From Actinomycetospora straminea (lineage in GTDB: Bacteria > Actinomycetota > Actinomycetes > Mycobacteriales > Pseudonocardiaceae): DNA of 64,000 nucleotides. The stretch is taken from contig NZ_JAQZAN010000006.1 of NCBI RefSeq assembly GCF_028737255.1, positions 1 to 64,000 of the forward strand, written 5' to 3'. The notes beneath the pieces are model-generated. The model saw only the letters and a program-made list of their open reading frames with translations. It made no database searches and was not told the origin of the DNA. How positions within the stretch are numbered: position 1 is the stretch's first letter; each line of letters begins with the position of its first letter. Shown here piece by piece: positions 46,951-56,002 of the stretch. A program made the position numbers and the translations under genes.

Positions 46951-47549
46951 CCGGTGTCCCTCCCCATGTCCTCGTGGCCGTCGACGATCGCGGCCAGCAC
47001 GTAGGCCAGTGCCGCGCCCAGGCCCGCGACCAGCGCGATCCACCACGGTCCCGGTGACGGCGGCAGGCTCGTCAGCACCGCGGGCACCGGCGCGCCGGGG
47101 ACGCCCGCGGTGCCGATCGCGGCGGGGTCGACGAGCACCGGCACCGGCGACGCCGCCCACGCCAGCATCGCGCCGACGCGCCCGCAGAGCCAGCCGCCGA
47201 GCAGCGCACCGGCCACCAGCGCCACGAGCACGACCGGGCCCCGCCGGTGGCGGCGGCGCCACGCCACGGCACCGGCGATCACCCCGTACGACGCGACGAG
47301 CAGCAGGTGGATCGCGACGGCGTCGAAGGCGTGGTCAGCCTCCCCCGCGGGCGAGCCGCTGCCTCCGCCGGGCAGGGCCACGACGTGCACGACCGGCGCG
47401 AGCAGCGCCCACAGCGCGCCGAGCGGGAGCCCGACGACGGCGAGGATCGCGCCCAGGCGCAGGGCCGCGGGCACGTCGTCGCGCAGCTCGGCCCGCTCGA
47501 GTCGGCCGGAGGGCTCGGTGGGGAGGAAGTCGTCGTCGACGGCGGTCAT
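46947..47549 (-). CDS. DUF2567-like membrane protein
   Basis: 200 aa from ATG 47549. About four hydrophobic segments ([81 protein letters not shown]). I recall a homologue next to bioB and the bsaP gene in mycobacteria (Rv1591). Function unknown. It overlaps bsaP and dapE by 4 bp each, so it is produced with biotin synthase. Confidence 0.75.
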   Translation of the reverse strand: MTAVDDDFLPTEPSGRLERAELRDDVPAALRLGAILAVVGLPLGALWALLAPVVHVVALPGGGSGSPAGEADHAFDAVAIHLLLVASYGVIAGAVAWRRRHRRGPVVLVALVAGALLGGWLCGRVGAMLAWAASPVPVLVDPAAIGTAGVPGAPVPAVLTSLPPSPGPWWIALVAGLGAALAYVLAAIVDGHEDMGRDTG

Positions 47550-47785
47550 CGCCGGAAGCCGTGGGTGCCCGCCGACTCCCCGTGCCGGCTGCAGCGCGCG
47601 GTCCAGCCCACCGGGTCGACCTGCACGACCATCCGGCGCGCGCACACCGGGCAGTGCCGCGGCGGGTCGACGGTGGCGAGCCGGCGCTCGCACGCGGTGT
47701 GGTCGCCCTCGGCCCGCGCGGCGCCGCACCAGGCACAGAACGGCCGCTCCACGGGGTCCGCGGACGGCTCCACCACGGCGCTCAC
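47546..47785 (-). CDS. bsaP: biotin synthase auxiliary protein
   Basis: 79 aa from GTG 47785, which overlaps the bioB stop by 4 bp. The protein has the cysteine set [21 protein letters not shown] and HCPVCARRM plus a later CSRHGE, suggesting an Fe-S or zinc centre. In mycobacteria a small protein of this kind encoded directly after bioB (BsaP, Rv1590) is needed for biotin synthase activity. The identification rests on position, size and cysteine pattern. Confidence 0.82.
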   Translation of the reverse strand: MSAVVEPSADPVERPFCAWCGAARAEGDHTACERRLATVDPPRHCPVCARRMVVQVDPVGWTARCSRHGESAGTHGFRR

Positions 47786-48816
47786 AACGTGTCGTTCAGG
47801 GCCTTGATCGGCATCTTGAGGGTCTCGAGCATGTCGAGGTCCTGCTCGGCCGGGCGCCCCAGGTTGGTCAGGTAGTTGCCGACGATGATCGCGTTGACCC
47901 CGCCGAGCATGCCCTGCTCCGCGCCGAGGTCGCCCAGGGTCAGCTCGCGGCCACCGGCGAAGCGCAGCACCGTGCGCGGCAGCGCCAGCCGGAACGCCGC
48001 CACGGTCATCAGCGCGTCGGCACCCTGGGGCACCTCGAGGTGCGCGAACGGGGTGCCGGGGTTGGGGATGAGGAAGTTCAGCGGGACCTCGTCGGGCTCG
48101 AGCTCGGCGAGCTGCACCGCGAACTCCGCGCGCTGCTCGAGCGTCTCGCCCATGCCGACGATGCCGCCGCAGCAGACCTCCATGCCCGCCGCACGCACCA
48201 TCTGCAGGGTCTCCCAGCGCTCCTCCCAGGAGTGCGTGGTGACGACCTCGGGGAAGTGGCTCCGCGCGGTCTCGAGGTTGTGGTTGTAGCGGTGCACGCC
48301 CATCGCGGCGAGCTCGTCGACCTGCTCCTGGGTCAGCATCCCCAGCGAGCACGCGACGTTGATGTCGACCTCGGCGCGGATCGCGGCGATGCCCGCACGC
48401 ACCTGCTCCATGAGCTTGGCGTCCGGGCCGCGGACGGCGGCGACGATGCAGAACTCCGTGGCCCCGGTCTTGGCGGTCTGCTTGGCCGCCTCGACCAGCC
48501 GGTCCACGTCGAGCCACGCGGCGCGCACGGGCGAGTCGAACAGGCCCGACTGCGAGCAGAAGTGGCAGTCCTCGGGGCACCCGCCGGTCTTGAGCGAGAC
48601 GATGCCCTCGACCTCGACCTCCGGCCCGCAGTGGCGCATCCGCACCTCGTGGGCCAGCCCGAGGGCCTCCTCCAACCGCTCGGTCGGGAGCTGCAGCACG
48701 GCCAGGACCTGCTCCTGCGAGAGGCCCTCGCCCCGCTCGAGCACCTGCTCGCGGGCCACGGCGAGGATGTCCCCACCGGCGTCCTGCGGGGTGGTGCTGG
48801 GATCGACGGCCGTCAC
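47782..48816 (-). CDS. bioB: biotin synthase
   Basis: 344 aa radical-SAM enzyme inserting sulfur into dethiobiotin. The radical-SAM CxxxCxxC is [16 protein letters not shown] at residues about 75-90. [34 protein letters not shown] and [15 protein letters not shown] are further biotin synthase blocks. GTG start. It heads the bioB-bsaP-DUF2567-dapE chain. No clear biotin repressor site was seen in the 60 bp before it. Confidence 0.97.
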   Translation of the reverse strand: MTAVDPSTTPQDAGGDILAVAREQVLERGEGLSQEQVLAVLQLPTERLEEALGLAHEVRMRHCGPEVEVEGIVSLKTGGCPEDCHFCSQSGLFDSPVRAAWLDVDRLVEAAKQTAKTGATEFCIVAAVRGPDAKLMEQVRAGIAAIRAEVDINVACSLGMLTQEQVDELAAMGVHRYNHNLETARSHFPEVVTTHSWEERWETLQMVRAAGMEVCCGGIVGMGETLEQRAEFAVQLAELEPDEVPLNFLIPNPGTPFAHLEVPQGADALMTVAAFRLALPRTVLRFAGGRELTLGDLGAEQGMLGGVNAIIVGNYLTNLGRPAEQDLDMLETLKMPIKALNDTL

Positions 48817-48876
48817 GCACGGCTCCCTTCGTCGGGCACTCTCGGTCTGGCACGGTCGGGCTCGCCGCAGTGTGCC

Positions 48877-49572
48877 TCACGGTGCGCGCCGGGGGGACCA
48901 CCCACCGCCGAGGACGGGACCGAGGCCACAGCGCGCGGCCGCGAGGAGGTCCTCCGGACTCGCCGCCCCGAGGCCCGCCGGCAGCACCCCGAGCAGCGGG
49001 GCGGCGGTGACGGTCGGGAGGTCGTCGAGGTTGGTCCGCTCGGCGAGGTCGGGGTGCTCCGGGTAGGCGCCGACGACGGTGCCGGCGAGGGTCAGTCCGC
49101 GGCGGGCGAGCGCCTCGGCGGTCAGCGCGGCGGTGTTGAGCACGCCGAGCCCGGCGCTCGCGACGAGCACGACCGGCGCCGCGAGGCCCGCGGCGACGTC
49201 GGCGAGGGTCTCGGCGAGGTCGTTGAACCGCACCAGCAGCCCGCCCGCGCCCTCGACGATCACCAGGTCGGCGTCCTGCGCCCGCACCGCGTCGACGACC
49301 TCGGCGGCCATCACCGGCGGCGTGCCCGCGCAGCGGGCGGCGGTCGCGGGCGCGAGGGGCTCGGGGTAGCGGGCGAGCTCGACCGCCCCGACGGGACCGG
49401 CCAGCCCCGCCACGGCCGCGAGGTCCCCGTCCTCCCCCGGCGCGACCCCGGTCTGGGCCGGCTTCACGACCGTGACCCGCTCCCCCGCCGCCCGGGCCAG
49501 CGCGGCGATCGCCGCGACGACGACCGTCTTGCCGACGTCGGTGCCGGTGCCGGTGACGACGAGGATCCGCAC
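48877..49572 (-). CDS. bioD: dethiobiotin synthetase
   Basis: 231 aa ATP-dependent carboxylase. The P-loop [14 protein letters not shown] is at residues 6-19, VVKPAQTG at 35-42 and [13 protein letters not shown] at about 105. [22 protein letters not shown] completes the family pattern. It converts 7,8-diaminopelargonate to dethiobiotin. It follows the MEDS-domain pair by 46 bp and precedes bioB by 60 bp on the minus strand. Confidence 0.95.
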   Translation of the reverse strand: MRILVVTGTGTDVGKTVVVAAIAALARAAGERVTVVKPAQTGVAPGEDGDLAAVAGLAGPVGAVELARYPEPLAPATAARCAGTPPVMAAEVVDAVRAQDADLVIVEGAGGLLVRFNDLAETLADVAAGLAAPVVLVASAGLGVLNTAALTAEALARRGLTLAGTVVGAYPEHPDLAERTNLDDLPTVTAAPLLGVLPAGLGAASPEDLLAAARCGLGPVLGGGWSPRRAP

Positions 49573-49618
49573 GGCGGGCGAGGGTAGACCCGCCTCATGG
49601 GCCGCGGTCGGGGCGCGG

Positions 49619-50497
49619 TCAGACGGTCGCCAGCACCCGCACCGCGCGGCGTCCGGCGTCCTCGTGCACGGCGGCGCAGGTACAGAACGGCCGCAGGTGC
49701 GACAGCAGGTCCCCGGTGGACGCCGTGCCGGAGCGCGGCGGGCCGACGACCTCGGCGAACAGCTGACCGGGGCGGGCTCGGACCTCCAGGGTCAGGCCGG
49801 CCCCGACGTCGCCGCGGCACCCGAGCACCGCCGCCTCGTGGACGGCGAGCACGGCGGCCCGCACCGCGTCGCCCTCCAGCCCGGCGCGCGCCGCGATCTC
49901 GCCGACGCGCCGGCGCAGCTCGGCGAGGTCACCCGTGCCGTCGACGCCGAGCCGCGCCGCCACCGCGCCCCACAGGTCGGCGGGCACGGGGTCGGACGTC
50001 GCGGGCGGGCGGAAGTCGGGGTTGTCGGCACGTCCCGTGATCGCGGCGAGGTGCGGGTGGGTGCTGCGCGCGACCGCCACGAGCTCGGGGTCGGCGTCGC
50101 GGCGGCAGCAGCAGATCACCGTCAGCGGCAGGTCGCGGCGCACGGCGTTCAGCCCGTCCTCGCCGACGCGGCACGCCGGCGCCGGCATGGCCGCGGGGTA
50201 CTGGCCGAGGACCGTGGTGCGGCGGCCGGGCCGGACCCAGTCGCGGGCGGCGGCGAGGAAGCCGGGGTCGGACGGCGGGAGCATCGCCGACGGCGGCGGG
50301 AACCCGACGCGCGCGGCGTCGTGGCCCAGGGCCTCGCGGAAGGCCCGCACGGTGGCGCGGTCGACGACGAGGAGCACCTCGTCGCCGTCGGCCAGCGCCC
50401 GGCGGACCTCGGCGAGCGCGCCGAACACGAGGTCGTCGGGACCGTCGTGGAGCAGCGCGAGGTGGACCAGACCGCCCTCCCGCTCGCTGCCCGTCAC
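49619..50497 (-). CDS. MEDS-domain plus HATPase-like anti-sigma factor-type protein
   Basis: 292 aa from GTG 50497, overlapping the upstream gene by 4 bp. N-terminus: MEDS-type sensor (VHLALLHDGPDDLVFGALAEVRRALADGDEVLLVVD), then RRDLPLTVICCC with three cysteines. C-terminus: GHKL-like ATPase domain of RsbW/RsbA type (VGEIAARAGLEGDAVRAAVLAVHEAAVLGCRGDVG). The N-box asparagine (usually E..xNA) and the DxGxG aspartate are not evident; EVVGPPRSG takes the latter's place. It may bind partner STAS protein without kinase activity. Confidence 0.72.
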   Translation of the reverse strand: MTGSEREGGLVHLALLHDGPDDLVFGALAEVRRALADGDEVLLVVDRATVRAFREALGHDAARVGFPPPSAMLPPSDPGFLAAARDWVRPGRRTTVLGQYPAAMPAPACRVGEDGLNAVRRDLPLTVICCCRRDADPELVAVARSTHPHLAAITGRADNPDFRPPATSDPVPADLWGAVAARLGVDGTGDLAELRRRVGEIAARAGLEGDAVRAAVLAVHEAAVLGCRGDVGAGLTLEVRARPGQLFAEVVGPPRSGTASTGDLLSHLRPFCTCAAVHEDAGRRAVRVLATV

Positions 50498-51369
50498 GGC
50501 CCGTCCTCGCTCTCCCGCACCGAGGCGGGTCGGCCCACCGCGTCGAAGAGCCGGCGCAGGAAGCGCGAGCCGCCGTGCAGGACGACGTGCTGGCCCTCCG
50601 GCGCGGAGCGGGCGGCGAGCATGAGGATGTCGGCGCAGGCGACGTCCATGAAGTCGACGGCCGACAGGTCGAGGTGCAGGTCGGGGCCGGTCGCGAGGGC
50701 GCGCGCGGCCCGCAGGGCCCCGTGCACCGCCGCCCCGAAGCGGCGGGCGACGTGCGCGTCGAGGTCGCCGCGCGGGCGCCACCGCCCGTAGCCGGCGCTC
50801 GCCGACCAGACGTCGTCGACGAGGTCGCGGTGGTGCACGGCGACCGTCTCCCACACCGCCGCCTCGTCCTCGTCGGGCACGCTGAGCTGGCACAGCGTGC
50901 GGACCGGGCCCTCGTCGGCGAGGACGTCGAACCCGCCCTCCCACTCGGTGTACGCCGCGAGGACGGCCTCGTCGGCCAGCGGGAGCCCCGGGCTCTCCTG
51001 GGTGAACGCGACCGTCGGCCAGGCGTCCGCGACCGCGCGCGCCACCTCGTCGCGGAAGAGCGCGGTCACGCCCTCGGCCGTCGCCCCGGTGCGCTCGACG
51101 ACGGTCGGGAGGTCGAGGAACTCCATCTGGCCGGACGCGAGCGCGTCCCGGGCCCCGCGCGGGCCCGCGGGCCCGGCGAGCCAGTGCTGGTCGGGACGCT
51201 GACCGCCCGGCAGCCAGCCCTTGTAGAAGACCTTGGCCCCGTGCGCGAGCTCGCGCTCGATCCACGACGCCGTGCCGCGCCGGCCCTGCTCGACGCCGTC
51301 GGCGACGAGCAGCGTGTGCCGGGACCGGACCTCCTGGAGGCCGGGATCCGCGCGCAGGAGCGTCGCCAC
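50494..51369 (-). CDS. MEDS-domain plus STAS anti-sigma factor antagonist-type protein
   Basis: 291 aa from GTG 51369 with a GGAGGGAGG ribosome site. N-terminus: VADGVEQGRRGTASWIERELAHGAKVFYKGWLPGG resembles MEDS sensor domains. C-terminus: STAS fold with HLDLSAVDFMDVACADILMLAARSAPEGQHVVLHGGSRFLRRLFDAVG. In classical anti-anti-sigma factors a Ser follows FMD (FMDSSG); here the residues are V-A-C, so the usual phosphorylation site is missing. Coupled to the MEDS-ATPase gene. It probably forms a partner-switching pair. Confidence 0.72.
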   Translation of the reverse strand: MATLLRADPGLQEVRSRHTLLVADGVEQGRRGTASWIERELAHGAKVFYKGWLPGGQRPDQHWLAGPAGPRGARDALASGQMEFLDLPTVVERTGATAEGVTALFRDEVARAVADAWPTVAFTQESPGLPLADEAVLAAYTEWEGGFDVLADEGPVRTLCQLSVPDEDEAAVWETVAVHHRDLVDDVWSASAGYGRWRPRGDLDAHVARRFGAAVHGALRAARALATGPDLHLDLSAVDFMDVACADILMLAARSAPEGQHVVLHGGSRFLRRLFDAVGRPASVRESEDGP

Positions 51370-51477
51370 GCGACCTCCCTCCGCCCGTCCCGGCTCCGGC
51401 CTGCCCCCGGATCGCACCGCGGGGCGAGATGAGTACCCGGGAACCACGATGCGTGAACCTCGGCCACGCTGCGTAGT

Positions 51478-51834
51478 TCAGAGGAACGCGGACACCACCA
51501 ATCGGGCGTGCGCGAGGTCCACCAGGAGGGCGGCCACCGTGGACGTCGACCGTGCCCGGCCCCGCGCGAGCGCGTCGTAGGCGTCGAACCCGGTCAGCAG
51601 CCAGAGGACGTCGAGGGCCTCCTGTCTCCCGACCGCGAGCAGGCCGGCCTCGTCGAGACGCCCGACCACGGTCCGCAGGAGGGCGAGCCGGCCGTCGTCG
51701 TGCCGGGCGACCAGCGCGGCGGCCTCCGGATCCGCGGCGGTGAGACCCAGGACGCGGCGGGCGAGGACCGGGTCGGTGGCCCAGTAGCGGCAGCCGTCGA
51801 CGACGGTCGCCCGCAGCAGGTCGTCCTGGTCGTG
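51478..51834 (-). pseudogene. truncated TetR-family regulator (C-terminal part only)
   Basis: 118 residues from about 51834 to 51478 resemble a TetR C-terminal domain: DDLLRATVVDGCRYWATDPVLARR and LLTGFDAYDALARGRARSTSTV are typical. No N-terminal helix-turn-helix follows upstream in this frame; beyond 51834 the frame becomes unlike any protein because it is antisense to the membrane-protein remnant. The gene is therefore broken at about 51834. Confidence 0.65.
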
Positions 51835-52200
51835 GCCGGCGACGTCGTCACCTCGGCCGTGTTCGGCGCCGCCGCGTTCGCCCAGCCCGCCATCGGCCGC
51901 GCCCACCTGCGCGGGGTGGCCGAGGCAGCCGCGATCGACGCCGACGTCTACGGCCTGCCGCTCGTGCTGACCGCGATCACCGGGGTCCTCCTGCTGCTCG
52001 CGGGCAGCGTCGCCCTCGGGGTCGCGGTGACCCGGGTGGCTCGGGCGGACGCCGTGCTGCGCGCGGCGGGCGTCGTCTACGCGGTGGCGATGGCCTGCTT
52101 CCTCGTCGTGGGCACGGCTGTGCACGTCGTCCAGCCGGTCGCTGCGGCCGTCGCCGCGCTCGCGGCGGTGGTGGTCGCCCTGCGGCTCCCGCGCCTCTGA
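51832..52200 (+). pseudogene. truncated membrane protein (C-terminal part)
   Basis: About 122 residues from GTG 51832. Three hydrophobic helices are visible (LTAITGVLLLLAGSVALGV, AAGVVYAVAMACFLVVGTAV, VAAAVAALAAVVVALRL). The N-terminal helices expected of such small membrane proteins are missing; the gene abuts the TetR remnant at 51832-51834. A short expressed protein from GTG 51832 is possible but lacks a ribosome site. Convergent with bioF, whose stop is the next base. Confidence 0.55.
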
Positions 52201-53370
52201 TCAGCGCGGGGCGACGATCGGCCCGAGCACCTTGTGCAGCACCTGGTCGACGAGCGCGAGGTCGTCGGCGGTGAGGTCGGCCCGCGCGGTCAGGCGCAGC
52301 CGCGAGGTGCCCGGCGGCACCGACGGCGGGCGGAAGCAGCCGGCGCGCAGCCCGTGCTCGGCACAGCCCGCCGCGGCACCGAGCGCCACCTCGGGGTCGC
52401 CGAGCACGACGGGCACCATCGCCGCGGTCGGCACCGGCACGTCGAGCCCGGGCGCGGCGGCGCGCGCGGAGGCCGCCACCGAGGCCGCGGCGGCGTGCAG
52501 GGCCGCGACCCGGTCCGGCTCGGCGCGCACGATCTCCAGCGCCGCGAGCGCCGCACCCGCCGCGGCCGGGGCGAGGCCGGTGTCGAAGATGAACGGCCGC
52601 GCGGTGTCGACGAGGTGCTCGACCACCGCCCGCTCCGCGAGCACCACCCCGCCCTGGCTGCCGAGCGACTTCGACAGCGTCGCGGTCAGCACCACGTCCG
52701 GCGCGCCGGCCAGCCCCGCCTCGGCGAGCGTGCCGCGCCCGCCGGGGCCGCGGATGCCGAGCCCGTGCGCGTCGTCGACGAGCAGCACGGCGTCGCGGGC
52801 CCGGCACACCGCGTGCAGCTGCGCGAGCGGCGCGATCCGCCCGTCCACGCTGTCGACGCCGTCGACGACCACGAGCGCGCGGGGCTCCGCCCGGGCCGCG
52901 AGCACCTGGTCGACGACCGCGGGATCGGTGCAGCGGGCCACCTCGACCCGCGCCCGCGAGAGCCGGGCGGCGTCGACGAGCGAGGCGTGCGCGGCGACGT
53001 CGGAGACCACGAGCGCGCCGCGCCCCGACAGCGCCGTGACCGCCCCGAGGTTCGCGGTGTAGCCCGAGGAGAAGACGAGGGCGGCGTCGCTGCCGGTGAA
53101 GGCGGCGAGGGCGTCCTCGAGCTCGCCGTGCAGCCGCGTCGAGCCCGTGACCAGGCGCGATCCGGTCGACCCGGCGCCCCACGCCCGCAGCGCGTCGACC
53201 CCGGCCTCGACGACGCGCGGGTCGCGGGCGAGGCCCAGGTAGTCGTTGGAGGCGAGGTCGACGACCGGGTCGGCGACCTCCCGCGGGCGCAGCGTGCGCC
53301 GCAGCCCCGCCTCCGCGCGCGACGCCGCCGTCTGCTCCAGCCACGCACCCAGCCAGCCCACGGCGGCCAC
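52201..53370 (-). CDS. bioF: 8-amino-7-oxononanoate synthase
   Basis: 389 aa PLP enzyme that condenses pimeloyl thioester with alanine. ASNDYLGLARDPRV near residue 40, GSTGSRLVTGSTRLHGELEDALAAF, VDDAHGLGIRGPGGRG and the PLP-lysine LTATLSKSLGSQGGVV are diagnostic. Start GTG 53370 (alternative GTG 53361). It is isolated from bioA by a 382-bp gap holding a long hairpin. Confidence 0.96.
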   Translation of the reverse strand: MAAVGWLGAWLEQTAASRAEAGLRRTLRPREVADPVVDLASNDYLGLARDPRVVEAGVDALRAWGAGSTGSRLVTGSTRLHGELEDALAAFTGSDAALVFSSGYTANLGAVTALSGRGALVVSDVAAHASLVDAARLSRARVEVARCTDPAVVDQVLAARAEPRALVVVDGVDSVDGRIAPLAQLHAVCRARDAVLLVDDAHGLGIRGPGGRGTLAEAGLAGAPDVVLTATLSKSLGSQGGVVLAERAVVEHLVDTARPFIFDTGLAPAAAGAALAALEIVRAEPDRVAALHAAAASVAASARAAAPGLDVPVPTAAMVPVVLGDPEVALGAAAGCAEHGLRAGCFRPPSVPPGTSRLRLTARADLTADDLALVDQVLHKVLGPIVAPR

Positions 53371-53416
53371 CCTACGGGCCGCCGACGACGTCCCGGCCTG
53401 GGCGACGACACCGGGC

Positions 53417-53462
53417 TACGTGCGTGATTTTCTGAGCCATAGCTCAGAAGATCACGCACGTA
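53417..53462. terminator. 21-bp stem hairpin between bioA and bioF
   Basis: Positions 53417-53437 and 53442-53462 are complementary over 21 bp with one G-T-type mismatch and a 4-nt CATA loop. It lies about 47 bp before bioF. It may be a terminator or a mobile-type intergenic palindrome. The rest of 53371-53752 shows no gene. Confidence 0.65.
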
Positions 53463-53720
53463 CGCGGGTCAGGACGGGTCCACCGCCGGTTGATCGTCAC
53501 CGAGCGTTCTGATCATCCCCCGTCGAGCGGTGCCCGCGGTCCCTCGTCCGGGTGTGACCCGGCCCTGAGCTGGACATCCCGGTCGACACGACCACGCTCG
53601 GTCCGAACCGGGACGCGCCGCCGGCTACCCCACCCGGGTGGATTCGGGCGAATCGGGCGCTCCGGGACGGCGCGTCACACGGCCTCACGCCGGTCTCGTC
53701 GTCGTCTCACACGCTCGTCA

Positions 53721-53738
53721 CGCTGCGTTCACGCAGCG
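53721..53738 (-). terminator. bioA terminator hairpin
   Basis: CGCTGCG (53721-53727) and CGCAGCG (53732-53738) are perfect arms around TTCA, 14 bp after the bioA stop on the minus strand. Compact stem without a U-tract. Confidence 0.5.
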
Positions 53739-53752
53739 GGCGCCGCGGCTCC

Positions 53753-55048
53753 TCACGCGGCCCGGGCCGCGGCGACCATCGCGGCGCCGATGCGCAGGAC
53801 GTCGTCGGCGGGCGTGACGTAGGGCGGCATCGCGTAGACGAGGTCGCGGAACGGGCGCAGCCAGACACCGTGCGCCTCGGCGGCGGCCTGCGCGGCGGGG
53901 ACGTCGACGGGGTGGTCGAGCTGGACGACCCCGATCCCGCCGAGCACGCGCACGTCGACCACCCCGGGGACGTCCCGCGCCGGGGCGAGCCCCTCGCGCA
54001 GCCCCGCGCCCAGCGCGGCGACCTCGCCCGCCCAGTCGCGGCGCAGCAGCTCGTCGATGCTCGCCCCCGCCACCGTCGCGGCGAGCGGGTTGGCCATGAA
54101 CGTCGGCCCGTGCATGAGGCCGCCGGCCTCGCCGCCGCTGATCGCCGTGGCGACGGCCGGCGTGCACAGGGCCGCGGCCATCGTCAGGTAGCCGCCGGTC
54201 AGGGCCTTGCCCACGCACAGGACGTCCGGGGCGACCCCGGCCTGCTCGGCGGCGAAGAGGGTGCCGGTGCGCCCGAAGCCGGTGGCGATCTCGTCGAACA
54301 CCAGCACGAGGTCGTGGGCGTCGGCGATCGCGCGCAGCGCCCGCAGGTGGCGCGGGTCGTGGAAGCGCATCCCGCCCGCCCCCTGGACCACGGGCTCGAC
54401 GACGATCCCGGCGACCTCGTCGGCGTGGGCGTCGGCCACCGCGCGCAGGTGCTCGTCGTAGGACGCGTCGTAGGACGACGGCGGGCGGTCGGCGAACACC
54501 TGCTGGGGCAGGAACCCGCTCCACGCCGCGTGCATCCCGCCCTCGGGGTCGCAGACGCTCATCGCGCCGAAGGTGTCGCCGTGGTAGCCGCCGCGCCAGG
54601 TCATCATCCGCGTGCGCCCGGGACGGTCGCGGGCGCGCTGGTACTGCAGGCACATCTTCAGCGCGACCTCGATCGACACCGACCCCGAGTCGGCGAGGAA
54701 CACGTGCTCGAGCGGCTCCGGGGTCAGCGCGACCAGCCGCTCGGCGAGCGTCACCGCCGGGTCGTGGGTCAGCCCGCCGAACATCACGTGGCTCATCGCG
54801 CCGGTCGCCCGGGTCACCGCCGCGTCGAGCGCCGGGTGCCGGTAGCCGTGCACGGCCGCCCACCACGACGACATGCCGTCGACGAGCTCGCGGCCGTCGT
54901 CGAGGGTGAGCCGCACGCCGCGCGCCGAGCGCACCACGAGCGGGTCGGTCCGCCCCGGCATCGGGCCGTAGGGGTGCCAGACGTGCGCCCGGTCGCGGTC
55001 CCGCAGCGTGGGGGCGGGCGGCAGGGACGCGGTCTCCGGCGACGTCAT
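53753..55048 (-). CDS. bioA: adenosylmethionine-8-amino-7-oxononanoate aminotransferase
   Basis: 431 aa class III PLP aminotransferase making 7,8-diaminopelargonate with S-adenosylmethionine as amino donor. [60 protein letters not shown] and [15 protein letters not shown] are BioA hallmarks; the lysine is in [16 protein letters not shown] 55048 is preferred over in-frame extensions. Divergent from the PaaX gene. Confidence 0.96.
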   Translation of the reverse strand: MTSPETASLPPAPTLRDRDRAHVWHPYGPMPGRTDPLVVRSARGVRLTLDDGRELVDGMSSWWAAVHGYRHPALDAAVTRATGAMSHVMFGGLTHDPAVTLAERLVALTPEPLEHVFLADSGSVSIEVALKMCLQYQRARDRPGRTRMMTWRGGYHGDTFGAMSVCDPEGGMHAAWSGFLPQQVFADRPPSSYDASYDEHLRAVADAHADEVAGIVVEPVVQGAGGMRFHDPRHLRALRAIADAHDLVLVFDEIATGFGRTGTLFAAEQAGVAPDVLCVGKALTGGYLTMAAALCTPAVATAISGGEAGGLMHGPTFMANPLAATVAGASIDELLRRDWAGEVAALGAGLREGLAPARDVPGVVDVRVLGGIGVVQLDHPVDVPAAQAAAEAHGVWLRPFRDLVYAMPPYVTPADDVLRIGAAMVAAARAA

Positions 55049-55094
55049 CCGCGCACCGTAACGGCGTCGGCGGACGCGAGCCCTAGGATCGGGC

Positions 55095-55955
55095 GTGATG
55101 TCCACCCTCGACGAGAGCGCCCCCGACGCACGGCCGGACCCGTTCTCCCGGCGGCGCGAGGTGGCGGCGACCAGCGCGCGCTCGCTGCTGGTCACGGTGC
55201 TCGGCGAGCTCGTGCTGCCCCGCGGCACGCCGGTGTGGACGCAGACCGTCGTCGACGTCCTGGGCCTCGTCGGGGTCGAGGAGAAGTCGGCCCGCCAGGC
55301 CCTCGCCCGCACCGCCGCCGACGGCATGCTCGTCTCGGAACGGGTCGGCCGGCGGGTCCGCTGGGACCTGACGCCCTGGGGCCGCGACCTGCTCACCGAG
55401 GGCGCCGCCCGCATCTACGCGCACGGGCGCACCCGGACGGCGTGGGACGGGCGCTGGCTCGTCGTCGTCGCGAGCGTCCCGGAGCAGCAGCGCGCCCGGC
55501 GCCACCGCCTGCGCACCCGGCTGGCGTGGGCGGGCCTCGGCTCCCCCGCGGCCGGCATGTGGGTCTCCCCCGACACGGAGCGCCTCGAGGAGGTCCGCGA
55601 GGTGCTGGCCGAGCACGGGCCGGCCGACGCCCACGTCGTCACCGGCGAGTACCACGGCGAGCTCACGGCGGGCGAGCTCGCGACGCGGGCCTGGGACCTC
55701 GGCGACCTCGAGGCGCGCTACGAGGAGTTCGTCGACCGCTTCGCCGCCCTCGAGCCCGCCGAGGACCCGGCGACGCTCGCGGCGCAGGTCCGCCTCGTCG
55801 ACGCGTGGCGGCGCTTCCCGTTCCTCGACCCCGGGCTCCCCGACGCCCTGCTGCCCGCCCCGTGGGTCGGGCACCGGGCGGCCGAGGTGTTCCACGGCCG
55901 CCACACCGCCTGGGCCGACGGCGCGCTGCGGGCCGCGACGGCGCTGGGCCTGTAG
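55095..55955 (+). CDS. PaaX-family transcriptional regulator
   Basis: 286 aa. Winged-helix N-terminus: [52 protein letters not shown] then [18 protein letters not shown]. The C-terminus with [40 protein letters not shown] is the PaaX central domain. PaaX represses phenylacetate catabolism; no paa genes are here, but a PaaK-like ligase is 5 kb away. GTG 55095 or ATG 55098 start. Confidence 0.88.
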   Translation: MMSTLDESAPDARPDPFSRRREVAATSARSLLVTVLGELVLPRGTPVWTQTVVDVLGLVGVEEKSARQALARTAADGMLVSERVGRRVRWDLTPWGRDLLTEGAARIYAHGRTRTAWDGRWLVVVASVPEQQRARRHRLRTRLAWAGLGSPAAGMWVSPDTERLEEVREVLAEHGPADAHVVTGEYHGELTAGELATRAWDLGDLEARYEEFVDRFAALEPAEDPATLAAQVRLVDAWRRFPFLDPGLPDALLPAPWVGHRAAEVFHGRHTAWADGALRAATALGL

Positions 55956-56002
55956 ACCCGGTCGCCCGTCGCCGCCCGCCGGCGCCGCGGCCGGTCAGCT
56001 CG

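Noticed and set aside
48817-48876. Biotin repressor site before bioB.
   Set aside because: No palindrome of useful length was found in the 60 bp between bioD and bioB.
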